Source of the DNA: Marchantia polymorpha subsp. ruderalis
Taxonomy: Eukaryota > Streptophyta > Marchantiopsida > Marchantiales > Marchantiaceae
Assembly (NCBI GenBank): GCA_037833965.1
Contig: AP031357.1
Span: 20,046,001-20,110,000, forward strand
Direction: 5' to 3'
Length of the DNA stretch: 64,000 nt
Below the pieces are notes generated by a model, which saw only the letters and a list, made by a program, of their open reading frames with translations, had not been told where the DNA came from and searched no databases. The position numbers and the translations under genes were made by a program. Positions 60,929-64,000 of the stretch are shown here, one piece after another. Position 1 is the stretch's first letter, and every line of letters begins with the position of its first letter.

Positions 60929-62589
60929 GTGGCCAATACCCCTGTTTCGTTCATTCTCTCCAAAATGCTCTCTTCTCGGAAGTACAGATTTGTGACAAGC
61001 CTCTCCCAGTTTTCATCACGAGGATGATTATGGGTTTCTACTTTTTGCCGCATTCTGGGATATGCTGAGTTACCACCATCAGATAGTTGAGGAGAGGTTG
61101 TGTTACAAGCCCAAACCTCCGTATAGTAACGAGGTGTCAGCGCAGTGAATGTTTCGGTCTCAAAATCCCAGGCCTGCTAGACGTCAGACAGAGTCGGAAG
61201 TTGAGATGGGCACAACTCATCTGCCCTGTGCCTGCTGCCACGAACGACGACAAGATCGGTTTGATTGTATCGCTAGTCAAGGCACTTCATTTGGTGGACT
61301 GGTTCGAACTAGTTCTGATTAGAACCGGTTGTTGTGGAATCGTAACCAGGTTTGATCCCGGGTTGATTTGAACGGTGTTGTCTTCTTTCGCTGTATTTCA
61401 GTCTAGGAATGCTTCGATGGTCGAACGGCATGACATTATGCATTTTCCCTCGTCCCTGCCAACAATTCTAAGGGGTGCAACCCGAAGTTGAAGGATGTCT
61501 TCTCCCCTTTTCTCTGAGATTCTGAGGAGTTGGTGCTGTCGAGGTACTTAACTGGATCAATGTCTCGCTTTAAAGCTCGTGTCCTGGAATTCTCTCTACG
61601 TCTGCCATCGTAGAGCCTCTCTCTGAGGGTTTAGCACACCCCGACCGGTTTTAGAACTTTTTGCCTCTAATTGACAGCTTGAGTTTTCTTGACATCTTGA
61701 GCTGAATGTGCAATTGTCCTTGAGAAACTCAATTGAGAAGGTGCAAAGGAGGTCCAAAACGCCCCGGGAGTCCATGCCAGAACCAGATCAAATCCGGCTG
61801 ACACCCACAATGTCGAGTAGAGTGTCTACCCTGTATAAACACAGGAACTCTTTTCGTCGATTGATTGAATATATTGTACTGACCCAAAGCGAAGAGCAGA
61901 CCGGTTTTTGGTTTATGAAGTGGAGGTTTAATAGAAAATAGTGTCGTTGTCTAACATGATGGAATATGGAAACTTGAGGATTGGATCACGAGGAAAAACT
62001 TAATCCCCTAAATGAAACTATATGAAAAGGTTGCATGGACTTAGTTGGAGACCACTAAGTAATGACTGTGATGATTTAAGAGATAAATCTATCTACAATA
62101 TCTTACTAGATGATTCAAACCGAACACAAAGTATCTATAAAGTAAATTCGAAAAGATTCAATTTTAATTTTGTTTCTGTTAATGTCAGTTTCAATTAAGT
62201 GTTTTATTCTCAAAGGTTTTATTTTTAGTAATTAGTTCATTGATGTATCAATATCCTATCGTATGTATAGGAATTGACTGGTTTAGATTCGTTTTGATAT
62301 TCGGGTGATGTAAAGTTAATCATTGAATTAAAGTATTCAATAAAAGAATATCAATAAACGTTGAATGCGAGAATTGGAAAATATATAGAGAGAATCACAT
62401 ACTAGAAAGTTTTTGTTTTGCTAAGGATATAAAAATTAATTGTTTTGTGTCTATTTTTCGCAAGATTGAAATTTTATAAATTTTGTAAAGATGTTGAGAG
62501 ATAAAAAATCTATAATATTGAGCTTAGTTATATATTCAAATTAAATTCATTGAAGAGTTTGCAGATCAAGGTTTTCTAGCTGAACCTGT
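60929..62589. other. Intergenic; right part probably LTR of the downstream copia element
   Basis: No recognised gene occurs here. Composition turns AT-rich from about 61930. The LTR ahead of the primer-binding site at 62663 should lie here, but its left end cannot be fixed without its partner. Confidence 0.4.
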
Positions 62590-64000
62590 CACCATATTAT
62601 TATGTTCGTTTGTGTGTGAGGATTGTGATTTTTGCTGGTTTTGGGAATTCAAATCCCTTAAGTGGTATCCGAGCATGGTAGTATCGATTTTGACTTCACA
62701 ATTTTGTATCTTGCGTATCATCATATCATCTTGTGTAGCAATTTTGTCATCATGGCATATTCATAAGCGCTCATCCGATGAGCTAGAAAGTACAAATTTT
62801 CACATCAACGCACCAACAAAAATTTGTCACAACTAAGTATTTCGAGTTTCAATTCTTTGAATCTTTTGTTGAAAATGAGAATTTACATTGAGAAATGTGA
62901 CAACTCTAGAAATTTTCGCATCTAGTGTCAGAAAATCTCACTGCTCCTCACTCAATAGACATTTCACAGGGTCATCTCTGATCTAATGCCATGGCCTCAA
63001 GATATTACCCAAAATCAAAGAGAGTAAATGTTTGAAACAGTTTTGGGTACAAAAAGTCTTCACATGTTTGATTAGATTATAGGTCTAATTGACAATTAAG
63101 ATATACAAAGTAAGATGTTGAAGAAGCTTGAAGAGATATTTCAATCTCACGCTCTCTCAAACAAGATCTATCTGAAGTATAGTCTCTTTGTGTTCAATAT
63201 GAATCAGGCAAAGTCATTGGAAATCAACTTAGACAAATTTCTGAAGATAACGATCAAGCTCGCAAATTTCGGCGACAAAGAAAAGCTCAGGAAATAAAAT
63301 TAGTCAATCATTATTCTCAATTGACTTCCAGAGGCATAGAGGGAATTGAAATCGACAGTCAAGTACGGGAAGTTACTGATCACCCTAGATGAAGTAATAA
63401 TCACATTCCAAAGATTTGTAAATCAGAGCAGACAATAAGAACTTCGATGACGGCGATAACCACATTGCTTGTGGCAAATAGCAGCGGAAGAACATCGATG
63501 GAAGCAATTCAAAATCAAACAACCACGACAAAAAATCTACAAAGATTAAAAAACCTGAATCCCAATCCGAACGTCGATAAAAAATACTTTTATTGCAACA
63601 AGATGAATCACATCAAGAAGAATTGTTACTCATGAATTAAGAAAACAAGGAAAATTGAGCTAGCACATCACAAGATCACCCAGATTCAACAAACTTTGGT
63701 GATGACTACAACCATAACAGAGTTCTCATGGCGTCATTAAATCTCAAGGCCTTGGACTGGGTTTGGAATTCTAGTTGCACCTATCATATAACACAGAACA
63801 AGCATCGGTTGTGGTATTACCAAATATTGGGCGAAGTGAAGATAATAATGAGTAACAATCATTCTTTTTTTGTTGTTGGTTTAGAATTTATGAACGTTAA
63901 GATGGTAGATTATTTTGTGAGAATTCTTAAAAAAGTTAGGATACCTATTGATATTCTTGATGACTTGGGTCATAGTAACAAGATAGAACAAAGCTCTATG
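62590..64000 (+). mobile_element. Decayed Ty1/copia element, 5' part (runs off the window)
   Basis: A primer-binding site at 62663-62680 is followed by gag remnants and a protease-like region on the plus strand. The gag frame at 63115-63297 contains KLEEIFQSHALSNKIYLKYS, resembling the copia gag (LE.LY...SL.NK.YLK..L). A zinc knuckle at about 63577-63630 (YCNKMNHIKKNC) has lost its first Cys. At about 63752-63800, LDWVWNSSCTYHIT matches the copia protease start (W..DSG.S.H.T), but the catalytic Asp-Ser-Gly is Asn-Ser-Ser. Stops separate the pieces. The pol region lies beyond the window. Confidence 0.7.
62663..62680 (+). promoter_or_regulatory. copia primer-binding site
   Basis: TGGTATCCGAGCATGGTA is close to the plant initiator-tRNA-Met site TGGTATCAGAGC. 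It marks the inner end of the 5' LTR and the element's plus orientation. Confidence 0.7.

Overview
This is nuclear DNA of a land plant, most likely a non-seed plant such as a bryophyte. The evidence is a plant-type histone H3 with tyrosine at position 41, a plant patatin-like phospholipase, a HIPP-like heavy-metal-associated (HMA) protein, GT-AG introns of about 180-550 nt, and plant-type Ty3/gypsy, Ty1/copia, PIF/Harbinger, hAT-like and Mutator-like elements. The species assignment is inference. The window is a patchwork of a few compact GC-richer gene islands in a large amount of decayed, often AT-rich repeat DNA.

Region by region. 1-7.3 kb is GC-rich transposon territory, read on the minus strand. 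It holds a Ty3/gypsy gag running off the left edge, its primer-binding site, an LTR/leader with a TATA box, then a 1050-codon ORF of unknown function, then about 1.9 kb of non-coding DNA. Both the ORF and the non-coding stretch are crowded with a short perfect palindrome (core CGCCTGTGCACAGGCG) and small GC hairpins. 7.3-18.3 kb is gene-poor. It contains a 640-bp hAT-like non-autonomous element, a decayed PIF/Harbinger transposase, a separate trihelix/Myb-like relic that may be the same element's second gene, and a second hAT-like element just upstream of histone H3. 18.7-19.1 kb is an intact intronless histone H3. 21.2-24.5 kb is a decayed minus-strand copia element between two divergent LTR-like repeats, with a Mutator-type MITE (9-bp target duplication) in it. 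24.5-34.3 kb has only local tandem duplications and unrecognised short ORFs.

34.3-37.6 kb is a two-exon patatin-like lipase with a GC-rich leader. 40.3-41.2 kb (minus) is a three-exon gene for a small proline-rich HMA protein. 41-49.9 kb is simple-sequence-rich, with weak gene candidates. 50-58.4 kb is strongly AT-rich, with no intact gene and one recognisable protein-kinase catalytic-loop relic. 59.77-60.93 kb is an intact single-exon METTL21-type protein methyltransferase. 62.6-64 kb is the 5' part of another decayed copia element (PBS, gag, protease-like region) running off the right edge.

The four well-supported host genes (histone H3, patatin-like lipase, HMA protein, methyltransferase) are not functionally linked. 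The most unusual material is the palindrome-packed 2.1-7.3 kb segment and its long ORF, which sits immediately upstream of an LTR-type promoter.
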